Shown: positions 57,388-64,000 of the stretch, one piece after another
Layout: every line of letters begins with the position of its first letter
Position numbering within the stretch: the first letter of the stretch is position 1
Origin: Phenylobacterium deserti
GTDB taxonomy: Bacteria; Pseudomonadota; Alphaproteobacteria; Caulobacterales; Caulobacteraceae
Direction: 5' to 3'
NCBI GenBank assembly: GCA_945883235.1
Contig: CAMCXF010000001.1
Span: forward strand, 1 to 64,000
DNA length: 64,000 nt
Notes under the pieces: model-generated
Seen by the model: only the letters and a program-made list of their open reading frames with translations
What the model was told of the DNA's origin: nothing
Databases searched by the model: none
Translations under genes and position numbers: made by a program

Positions 57388-57402
57388 GTGCATTACATTC
57401 AC
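57388..57402. promoter_or_regulatory. Candidate MarR operator in the divergent promoter
   Basis: GTGCATTACATTCAC is an imperfect palindrome (five of seven pairs match) about 35 bases upstream of the MarR-family start and within the 121-base region between it and the EmrB-like gene. TTGACG at 57378 could be a -35 for the rightward operon. MarR regulators usually bind such sites in their own divergent promoters. Confidence 0.25.
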
Positions 57403-57435
57403 TGGCTATGGGGTCCAGACGAAAAGCCGGCAGAA

Positions 57436-57927
57436 ATGAGCGATCCACCCGCCGCGATGCCCGAAGGGGCCGATACCCGCATCGAGATCGGGTACGGCCT
57501 GGCCGACGTCTCCCACCTTATGCGCGTGGCCTTTGACCAGCGTATGCGGAACATGGGTCTGACCACCGCGACCTGGCGGGTAATCGTCTGGCTCTCACGT
57601 CAGGACGGCCAGACCCAGGCGGCCCTGGCGCAACGCCTAGAGATCAGCCGCGTGGCACTGGGCGAAACCATCGACCGGCTGGAGAAGAGCGGCCATGTCG
57701 AGCGCCGCGCCGACCCGGCCGACCGACGCAAGTGGCGGGTCCATTTGACAGACCTGTCGCGTGACCTGTTGCCACGCATGTTCGAGACCTCTGCGGAGCT
57801 GCAAGACGCGTACTTCCAGGACTTCTCGGAGGCGGAACTTAAGCAGCTCCAGTCGAGCCTCACCCGTCTGCGGGCCCGGCTGGTCGGGATGAAAATCGAA
57901 ACACCGGACGAAGAGTCGGGAAAATGA
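57436..57927 (+). CDS. MarR-family transcriptional regulator
   Basis: The protein is about 163 residues starting MSDPPAAMPEGADTRIEIGY. The ORF-track start at 57166 adds 90 residues antisense to emrB. The winged helix shows TTATWRVIVWLSRQDGQTQA, ALAQRLEISRVALGETIDRL and EKSGHVERRADPADRRKWRV, the DRR wing typical of MarR. It should repress the divergent efflux genes and respond to a phenolic or similar ligand. It overlaps the adaptor gene by four bases. Confidence 0.92.
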   Translation: MSDPPAAMPEGADTRIEIGYGLADVSHLMRVAFDQRMRNMGLTTATWRVIVWLSRQDGQTQAALAQRLEISRVALGETIDRLEKSGHVERRADPADRRKWRVHLTDLSRDLLPRMFETSAELQDAYFQDFSEAELKQLQSSLTRLRARLVGMKIETPDEESGK

Positions 57928-58985
57928 ACGCAGCTGTCGACGCCGCCAATGTGCAAAGCCCGGTTAAGCCCAGACCTCGCCGCTGGCGCTGGATCCTGAT
58001 CCTTGCCGGTCCGCTGCTGATTGCCGCGGTGGTGGCTTACGTGATCCTCACCAGCGGGCGCTTCGAGACCACCGACGACGCCTATGTCCAGATCGCCAAG
58101 GCACCGGTTGCGCCCGCGATCAACGGCCGGGTCATCGAGATCTATGTCACGGAAAATCAGGTCGTGCGGCGCGGTCAGGTGCTGTTCCGCCTCGATGCGC
58201 GGGACAATCAGGCCAACGCCCAGGCCGCAGCCGCCGCGCTGACTGCCGCGCGGTTGCAGATCGGGGCCCAGCGCGCCGCCTACCGGCTGCAGGTCGCCAA
58301 CGTCGCCGCCGCGCGCGAGACCCTGACCTATTCACGCAATGAGGCCGAGCGCCTGCGCAGACTGTTTGTGGTCGGGGTGATCTCCCGGCAGCAAGTCGAT
58401 CAAGCGACTCACACGGCAACACTCGCCATCCAGCAGTTGGCCGCTGCGGAACAGGCCGTCGCACAGGCGCTGGCCGCTCTCGGAGGCGATCCTGAACTGG
58501 GCGCGGACGCAGCGCCGTCTGTCATGCAGGCCAGAGCCCAGCTGGACCGCGCGCAGAACGCGGTGTCCGACGCGACCATCGTGGCCCCCGCCGACGGTGT
58601 GGTCGCACGCGTCCAGCAGATGCCGATCGGCACCTATCTCAACGCCTCACAGACTGCGTTCTGGCTGCTGTCCGGCCAGCCGTGGATCGAGGCGAACTTC
58701 AAGGAAGATCAGCTGGCGGCGATGAGGGTTGGCCAGCCGGTCGATATCACCATCGATGCCCGGCCAGACGCCGATCTGACGGGCCGCGTCGCCAGCTTCT
58801 CGCCCGGCACCGGATCTGCCTTCTCGGCGCTGCCCGCCCAGAACGCCACCGGCAACTGGGTCAAGGTCTCGCAGCGCTTGCCGGTGCGCATCGAGTTTGA
58901 CCAACCCCCGAAGGACCTGGCCGCCGGTCTGTCCGTGCAGGTGAAGGTTGCCCTGCACGCGACCTCCGCCAAGCCGGCTCGCTAA
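57924..58985 (+). CDS. HlyD/EmrA-type membrane fusion protein
   Basis: The 353-residue inner-membrane-anchored adaptor has an N-terminal helix (WRWILILAGPLLIAAVVAYV), the lipoyl half-motif TTDDAYVQIAKAPVAPAING, a long coiled-coil hairpin (residues 90-200), then the second lipoyl half with ATIVAPADGVVARVQ and the beta-barrel VDITIDARPDADLTGRVASF. It bridges the EmrB-like pump and the outer-membrane channel encoded next. Its ATG overlaps the MarR gene stop. Confidence 0.94.
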   Translation: MNAAVDAANVQSPVKPRPRRWRWILILAGPLLIAAVVAYVILTSGRFETTDDAYVQIAKAPVAPAINGRVIEIYVTENQVVRRGQVLFRLDARDNQANAQAAAAALTAARLQIGAQRAAYRLQVANVAAARETLTYSRNEAERLRRLFVVGVISRQQVDQATHTATLAIQQLAAAEQAVAQALAALGGDPELGADAAPSVMQARAQLDRAQNAVSDATIVAPADGVVARVQQMPIGTYLNASQTAFWLLSGQPWIEANFKEDQLAAMRVGQPVDITIDARPDADLTGRVASFSPGTGSAFSALPAQNATGNWVKVSQRLPVRIEFDQPPKDLAAGLSVQVKVALHATSAKPAR

Positions 58986-58986
58986 C

Positions 58987-60423
58987 GTGGCCCGCCTCCC
59001 GCCTCCGATCATCTTGCTGGCGTTTATCATGGGTGCCTGCACCACGGTTGGGCCCGACTTCAAGTCGCCATCAGCTCCCGCCGATGAGGCAAGTGGCTAT
59101 GCCGCGCCTGGCGACCCCACCCCGGCCAACGTCCGGCTGGAGGCCCAGGCGAGGGTCGCGGGTCCCTGGTGGCTGGCCTTTCAATCGCCGGAGCTGAATG
59201 AGGTGATCAGCCTGGCGCTCGCCACCAGCCCCACCGTCGCGGAAGCCACCGCAACGCTGGAACGCGCGCAAGCCGAGCTGAACATGGCGCGGGGAGAGCA
59301 GCGGGCCCAGGCGGACCTGACCGCCAGCGCCCGTCGCACGCGCATCAATTCCAGACTGTTCGGCTTCTCGAATTTCACGCCACCGACCATCAATCTCTAT
59401 TCGATAGGCAGCAGTGTCAGCTATGACCTTGATCTGTTCGGCGGCGGTCGGCGCGCGACGGAGCGGGCCGCCGCCATGGCCGAGGTCGCCCGGCAAGAGG
59501 CTGACGCCGCCTACCTGACCCTCTCCGGCAATGTCGCACGACAAGCCATGATGATCGCCGCCCTGCAGGCCGAGATCGCCGCCATCGAGGCGGTCATCGC
59601 CGACGACCGCAGGATCTTCGAGATGGTCAAGCGGGCCTATGCCGAGGGAGGCGCGCCTCTGTCCGACGCGGCAGCCGCCTACAAGTTGATGACAGACAGC
59701 GAAGCCTCGTTGCCGCGCGTGCAGAGAGATCTGGCCACCGCCCGACACCAGCTGGCCCTCCTGGTCGGTCGCGCACCGGGAACGTGGAGCGCGCCGGATT
59801 TCGATCTGCAGAAAATCAGCGCACCATCGGAGATTCCGGTGGCCTTGCCGTCCGTCCTGCTACGCCAGAGGCCTGACATCCTGGCGGCTGAAGCCGAACT
59901 GCATGCCGCTACCGCCGCCATCGGCGTCGCCGAGGCCAGCCGGTATCCCGACATCCAGCTCACCGCCACCCTCACCCAGACCGCAACCACGCCGGAGAGC
60001 CTGTTCGGCTACAGCGGTAGCGGCTGGAACCTGTTCTCGGGCCTGACCGCGCCGATCCTCAACGGCGGCGTCCTGAAGGCACGCCAGCGCGCCGCCGAGG
60101 CCGAAGCCCGCGTAGCTCTGGCGCGCTATCAGCACGCTGTGCTGCGCGCCTTCGTCCAGGTCAGTGACGGATTGTCCGACCTGGGTGCCGACAGCCAGAC
60201 CCACGCGGCGGACCTGCGGTCGCTTGCGGCCTCTGAGGCCACGCTACGTACGGCCCACGCTGCCTATGCTCAGGGTGGGGCCAACATGCGGCAGGTGATC
60301 GAAGTCCAGCAGGAGGTCAGCCGCGCCCGGCAGGTCGCCGCCCGGTCCCGGGGGCAGCAACTGGTCGATCTCGTCGCCCTCTACGCTGCCACCGCAACCG
60401 ACTGGGCGACGCCTAAACCCTGA
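58987..60423 (+). CDS. Outer-membrane efflux lipoprotein, NodT family
   Basis: The protein has about 478 residues starting at a GTG at 58987 just after the adaptor stop. MARLPPPIILLAFIMGAC is a lipoprotein signal with the lipobox IMGAC. The mature protein carries two OEP (TolC-like) repeats: WWLAFQSPELNEVISLALAT and VPFALPSVLLRQRPDILAAEAE-like DILAAEAELHAATAAIGVAE, and a C-terminal coiled hairpin. NodT-type channels are anchored by the lipid and form the trimeric exit duct. Its end overlaps the alkylsulfatase-like gene by eleven bases on the opposite strand. Confidence 0.93.
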   Translation: MARLPPPIILLAFIMGACTTVGPDFKSPSAPADEASGYAAPGDPTPANVRLEAQARVAGPWWLAFQSPELNEVISLALATSPTVAEATATLERAQAELNMARGEQRAQADLTASARRTRINSRLFGFSNFTPPTINLYSIGSSVSYDLDLFGGGRRATERAAAMAEVARQEADAAYLTLSGNVARQAMMIAALQAEIAAIEAVIADDRRIFEMVKRAYAEGGAPLSDAAAAYKLMTDSEASLPRVQRDLATARHQLALLVGRAPGTWSAPDFDLQKISAPSEIPVALPSVLLRQRPDILAAEAELHAATAAIGVAEASRYPDIQLTATLTQTATTPESLFGYSGSGWNLFSGLTAPILNGGVLKARQRAAEAEARVALARYQHAVLRAFVQVSDGLSDLGADSQTHAADLRSLAASEATLRTAHAAYAQGGANMRQVIEVQQEVSRARQVAARSRGQQLVDLVALYAATATDWATPKP

Positions 60424-62110
60424 ACCCGCTGATCTCGAAGCAGGCCAGCGCGGTCCGCACCGCTTCAGCGTCGCCTTCGATGACTGCGGTCCCTGCCGAC
60501 AGGGTTGCCGACAAGGTCGACGTCCCCGCGATCACCTGGACAAGCTCGGCATAGGGCATGGCGATCACCGACGTCGCGGCCACGCCATCGGTCGCCACGG
60601 AGACACAGTTGCGGATATGAATGCCCGCCATTGGCCCGTCTCGGAACCGGAAGCCGATGTGGTGATCGATTCCCGCCGCAGGGTCGGGATCCAACACCAC
60701 GCGGATCAGGTTCAGGCATTCGCGCGGCGTCAACCGGGCCAGCTGGGCGGCTCGGAAACGGTGCTCGCGCAGGCGTGACAAGTTGGTTGTGCCATCGACG
60801 TCACGGGCCTTTGTCAGGCACCAGTTGCGGATGTTGGCCGCAGTCGTGCGGCTGGCGATGTCGCGCAGGACGTCGGCCAGTCGTTGACGATCCTCGTCTT
60901 CAGCCCCGGTCCAGGTCGCCAGCCAGCTGGATAGTTCCAGAGCCCAGCGCAGGTCGTTTTCCGTCCGCGCCTCGTCGACAAGTCGGCGTACAACTGGCGC
61001 GCCGCCGAAGCCTTTGATCATCCGCCCGACGCGTTCGACGGGCTCCACGATGAACAGTTTCCCCGGATCGCCATCGAACCAGCCGCGCACACCAGCGGCG
61101 ATCTGGCGCACATGGTGTTCCGCCACGCCATAGAACTCGGTGGTCAGGTAGTCGTCATCGCAGGCGTCCGGCAGCACCACCGATTGCGCCAGATGATCGG
61201 TGGTCAGGCCCTTGTTCATCCCGCGCACGGTCTGGTCCCAGAGGAACTGGATAGAGTCGCGGTAGCGCGTGGTCCGGGCCTTGATCTCGGCCTTGCCGGA
61301 CAGCGGCGGCCCGTGCGCGCCCAACATGTGTTCCGCGTTCAGGCTCAGCACATGGTCAATGCCCGGCAACAACACCTGGGGGTCGCGGTATTCCTCGCCC
61401 CGGATCGCGAAGACGTTGAACAGGGTCGGCCAGACAATGTTCTGCACGCAGACTCCCAGGTCCGGAAACCAGAAGGTGACGGAATCATCGGCGTCGGACG
61501 GCGCGTGGGCGACCTCCACCGTCAGGCCGGCGATGCGCAGGGTCTCTCCGCCCCGAAACGTCGAGGTAGGTGTCACATGGCCCGGTGTGAACGGTGCGTG
61601 GCCAGGGTCGCGGAAGAAAAGGCCCAGCCCCATGTTGACCGTGCCGTCGGGCCCATCGGTTGGCAGCCTTAGGCCGAACTGATGGATCAGGCCGCTGGAA
61701 TAGGCCGGCGCGATCTCGGTGGAGACCCGCGCCAGGTTGAGGGGGATACGCTCATGGCCGTAGACCGGCAGCTCACGCCCGGCCTCCGCGAAGATTGCCT
61801 GCGTTCCGCTGACGTAGTGGAAGTGGGTGTACATTACGGCCACCACTGGCATTTGAGTCCGAGTGCGGAGCTCTCGCAGCGCCGAGGCCATCTCCTCATT
61901 GCTCTCGCCGGTGTCGATGGCGATGACGCCCTCAGGGCCCTCGATGAAAGACTGGTTCGACAGACCGTTGCCCACCAGGGTCCAGACCCCCGGCGCGACA
62001 TCGTAGAATGTGCGCACCATCCGCGCCGATTGCTCAAGGGCGCGGCGGTGGACCTTTTGTCCGTGGACGTCTTCGACCGTCACTGATGGGTCAGCGTCAA
62101 AACTGCGCAT
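60413..62110 (-). CDS. Alkylsulfatase-like metallo-beta-lactamase-fold protein with altered metal motif
   Basis: The 565-residue protein has three parts of SdsA1-type alkylsulfatases: an MBL domain (residues 35-300), a dimerisation domain (LWDQTVRGMNKGLTTDHLAQ, then TEFYGVAEHHVRQIAAGVRG) and a C-terminal SCP2-like domain (LNLIRVVLDPDPAAGIDHHI). The usual THxHxDH metal motif reads THFHYVSG (His96, His98, then Val and Ser), so two ligands of the second zinc are missing. HMLGAHGPP is present. AAGGGGAG precedes the ATG. Either the site is mononuclear or the function has changed. Confidence 0.84.
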   Translation of the reverse strand: MRSFDADPSVTVEDVHGQKVHRRALEQSARMVRTFYDVAPGVWTLVGNGLSNQSFIEGPEGVIAIDTGESNEEMASALRELRTRTQMPVVAVMYTHFHYVSGTQAIFAEAGRELPVYGHERIPLNLARVSTEIAPAYSSGLIHQFGLRLPTDGPDGTVNMGLGLFFRDPGHAPFTPGHVTPTSTFRGGETLRIAGLTVEVAHAPSDADDSVTFWFPDLGVCVQNIVWPTLFNVFAIRGEEYRDPQVLLPGIDHVLSLNAEHMLGAHGPPLSGKAEIKARTTRYRDSIQFLWDQTVRGMNKGLTTDHLAQSVVLPDACDDDYLTTEFYGVAEHHVRQIAAGVRGWFDGDPGKLFIVEPVERVGRMIKGFGGAPVVRRLVDEARTENDLRWALELSSWLATWTGAEDEDRQRLADVLRDIASRTTAANIRNWCLTKARDVDGTTNLSRLREHRFRAAQLARLTPRECLNLIRVVLDPDPAAGIDHHIGFRFRDGPMAGIHIRNCVSVATDGVAATSVIAMPYAELVQVIAGTSTLSATLSAGTAVIEGDAEAVRTALACFEISGFRV

Positions 62111-62158
62111 GTCTTCTCCCCTTGCGTCTGTTGTGAATCCGGAGCCGTGCAGGCCTCC

Positions 62159-63142
62159 CTAGCTCGTAACGCGGATCAGCATCTTGCCGTTATTCAGTCC
62201 CGAGAACAGGCCGATCAGGCCCTCGGGCGCGCGTTCGAAGCCGTCCAGGATGGTCTCCTGATACTTGACGCGTCCGTCCTTCAGCCAGCCGGTCATGTCC
62301 GATACGAATGCCGCCTGGAGATGCGGGAAGTCGCTGGCCACGAATCCCTCCATGCGCACCCGACCATAGATCAGGTTGAACAGGTTCCGCACCCCGTCGC
62401 CGCCGCCGTTGTAGGTGGAAATCATGCCGCAGACCGGGATGCGGCCGCGCACGTTCATACGCGGCATGGCTGCGTCCAGATGGCCGCCACCGACGTTTTC
62501 GAAATAGACGTCGATGCCCTTGGGCGTGGCCTCTTTGAGCGCCTCGGCGAGAGGCTGGGTTTTGTAGTTGATGACGGCGTCGATCCCGACCTCGTCCTTC
62601 AGCCAGGCAGCCTTGTCGTCCGTACCCGTGGACCCCACCACATAGCAGCCCTTGATCTTGGCGATCTGGGCGACCACCGAGCCCACGGCACCGCCGGCGG
62701 TGGAGACGAATACCTGCTCGCCGTCCTTAAGCGCGCCTGTCTCCAGCAGACCGCCATAGGCCGTGATCCCGGTGCCGCCCAAGGCGTGCATATAGACGGT
62801 AAGCGAAAGCCCCGGATCGGGCGTCAGCACCTGCATCCCCTTGCCGTCGTTCGTGAACAGCTCCTGCATCCCGGCCCCGTGCCGAACCAGATCACCTTCC
62901 TTGAAGCGCGGGTTGAGTGACTGGACCACGCGGCCGATGCCGCCGCCGATCATAGGCACGTCCAGCGGCTGGTCAGCGGTCAATCGCGGCCGCATATAGG
63001 GGTCGACCGACATCAGGACGTTCTGGACCTGGACCTCACCTTCGCCCGCGTCGGGTGTATCGACCTCGACGACTGCAAAGTCGGACGGAACGGGCACGCC
63101 ATTCGGGCGACGGACGAGGTGAATCTGGCGGCTGGCGCTCAT
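62159..63142 (-). CDS. NADP-dependent MDR oxidoreductase (CurA-like)
   Basis: The protein is about 327 residues starting MSASRQIHLVRRPNGVPVPS. The ATG at 63142 has AAGGGAA upstream; the ORF start at 63262 lies near the kinase gene. It is a zinc-free medium-chain reductase with the nucleotide loop VFVSTAGGAVGSVVAQIAKI, MSVDPYMRPRLT and LGGTGITAYGGLLETGALKD. This pattern fits 2-alkenal or curcumin reductases that reduce a C=C bond using NADPH. It lies 48 bases upstream of the alkylsulfatase-like gene in the same direction. Confidence 0.92.
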   Translation of the reverse strand: MSASRQIHLVRRPNGVPVPSDFAVVEVDTPDAGEGEVQVQNVLMSVDPYMRPRLTADQPLDVPMIGGGIGRVVQSLNPRFKEGDLVRHGAGMQELFTNDGKGMQVLTPDPGLSLTVYMHALGGTGITAYGGLLETGALKDGEQVFVSTAGGAVGSVVAQIAKIKGCYVVGSTGTDDKAAWLKDEVGIDAVINYKTQPLAEALKEATPKGIDVYFENVGGGHLDAAMPRMNVRGRIPVCGMISTYNGGGDGVRNLFNLIYGRVRMEGFVASDFPHLQAAFVSDMTGWLKDGRVKYQETILDGFERAPEGLIGLFSGLNNGKMLIRVTS

Positions 63143-63201
63143 GTCAGAGTTTCCCTTGGCGCACGTCTGTCGCGCGCGTTGAACGAAACCCTCTAGCGGC
63201 T

Positions 63202-64000
63202 TTATCGAACAGCAGCGAGTTGGCTTTCGACCTCGTTGTGGTGCGAGGCGTCCGGGGACCATCGGGCCAGCACCTCCAGCAGACGCTCAGGGCTGATCGG
63301 CTTGCCCAGGTGGTCATCCATGCCCGACTCCAGGCACCGCCCGATCTGGTCGGGCAGCACATTGGCCGTCAGGGCGATGATGGGAATCCTGGGCGCTTCA
63401 GTCGGGGCGATGGCGCGTATCCGGCGGGTGGCCGTCAGCCCATCCATATTGGGCATCTGAACATCCATGAGGATCAGATCGAACACGCCACGGGCGTACG
63501 CTTCGATGGCTTCGACACCGTCGTTCGCGGTTTCGACCTCGACGTCGAAGGGCGCGAGCAATGCGCAGACCAGTTCGCGATTGACGGCGTTGTCGTCCAC
63601 GACCAGCAGGCGCAACGGTACGTCGGGCGCTATCGGCGGCGCGGCGGACACATCGTCAATCGTTCTCTCGGTCGCAGGCGGGAGCACCGCCTCAAACCAG
63701 AAGGTCGAGCCGCGACCAGGTTCGCTCTCGACGCCGACCTCGCCGCCCATCGCTGTGATAATCCGCTTTGAGATCGCAAGACCCAGGCCTGTGCCGCCGA
63801 ATTGGCGCGAGACCGACGCGTCCGCCTGGGTGAAGCGCCCGAAGATCCCTGCGATCTGGTCCGCAGGCACGCCGATGCCGCTATCCTGAACCGACACCCG
63901 CAGCTTGCGTTGATCCCCGAGCATGGACTGGCGAACCCGGACCTCGACGCCACCCGTCGCGGTGAATTTCACAGCGTTTGACACCAGATTGGTCAGGACT
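63202..64000 (-). CDS. Hybrid sensor histidine kinase/response regulator, C-terminal part
   Basis: The gene continues beyond the right edge. The visible 266 residues include the N box (VLTNLVSNAVKFTATGGVEV) of the HATPase domain, the G1 and G2 boxes (DSGIGVPADQIAGIFGRFTQ and FGGTGLGLAISKRIITAMGG), and a receiver domain with DD (LLVVDDNAVN), the phospho-acceptor Asp in DLILMDVQMPNMDG and the Lys in GKPISP. Sensing and dimerisation domains are outside the window. The kinase-plus-receiver layout points to a phosphorelay with a separate Hpt protein. Confidence 0.93.
   Translation of the reverse strand, partial: VLTNLVSNAVKFTATGGVEVRVRQSMLGDQRKLRVSVQDSGIGVPADQIAGIFGRFTQADASVSRQFGGTGLGLAISKRIITAMGGEVGVESEPGRGSTFWFEAVLPPATERTIDDVSAAPPIAPDVPLRLLVVDDNAVNRELVCALLAPFDVEVETANDGVEAIEAYARGVFDLILMDVQMPNMDGLTATRRIRAIAPTEAPRIPIIALTANVLPDQIGRCLESGMDDHLGKPISPERLLEVLARWSPDASHHNEVESQLAAVR

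Overview
This 64 kb, GC-rich window looks like an alphaproteobacterial chromosome, most likely Caulobacterales (Caulobacter/Phenylobacterium/Brevundimonas type); I cannot resolve the genus. The main clues are the atpHAGDC block without F0 genes, an AtpD with an Ala/Lys/Pro-rich N-terminal extension, an L21 with a long Ala/Lys-rich tail, the order rplU-rpmA-(GNAT)-bioY-obg-proB-proA-nadD-rsfS-asd-rlmH-envC-ctpA-deacetylase-rppH, and a LexA box of the alphaproteobacterial form GTTC-N7-GTTC. Most ORF-track entries are antisense shadows of high-GC genes and were left out.

Layout. 1-3.4 kb is accessory: a partial gene behind an SOS box, a secreted alpha/beta hydrolase, a DUF5677-like gene cut by an IS1182 remnant, a short intergenic repeat and an orphan antitoxin. 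3.5-8.4 kb is the F1 ATP synthase operon. 8.5-10.2 kb holds three small genes. 10.2-23 kb is a long leftward housekeeping array covering ribosomal proteins, the Obg GTPase, proline and NAD synthesis, ribosome silencing and modification, aspartate-semialdehyde dehydrogenase, cell-wall factors and RNA decapping. 23-25.7 kb is a decayed stretch (vapC remnant, DUF3883 gene, second copy of the intergenic repeat, broken terminase-small-subunit-like gene) followed by a two-ACT-domain regulator. 25.7-32.4 kb carries a FecI-FecR-TonB receptor system next to a frameshifted sulfatase and a family 2 glycosyltransferase, the last in line with thrS. 34-41 kb holds yidD, enoyl-CoA hydratase, a CoA transferase, a hydrolase, a GST, a limonene-epoxide-hydrolase-like enzyme, FkbM methyltransferase and ubiG.

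41.9-50.7 kb has lysC, then a tightly packed leftward operon cysS-SRPBCC-arylsulfatase-exported class V aminotransferase-NifU-like scaffold-YciI-like, and folE-hisI diverging from cysS. 50.7-54.9 kb contains a truncated serine hydrolase, an unusual NRAMP-related transporter, a GNAT and a stand-alone LanC-like protein with seven GxxG repeats and no precursor or dehydratase gene nearby. 54.9-60.4 kb is an acyl-CoA thioesterase plus a MarR-EmrA-EmrB-NodT-type tripartite efflux locus. 60.4-64 kb has a metallo-beta-lactamase-fold alkylsulfatase-like protein with altered metal ligands, an MDR oxidoreductase and the end of a hybrid histidine kinase.

I did not find one clear multi-gene undescribed system. 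The best leads are the SOS-box gene at the left edge (small, coiled, unknown function), the orphan LanC-like protein with a CCG zinc motif, the NRAMP relative with rewritten metal-site motifs, the alkylsulfatase-fold protein lacking half of its usual metal motif, and the surface-signalling/sulfatase/glycosyltransferase neighbourhood. No tRNA, rRNA, CRISPR array or intact mobile element was recognised.
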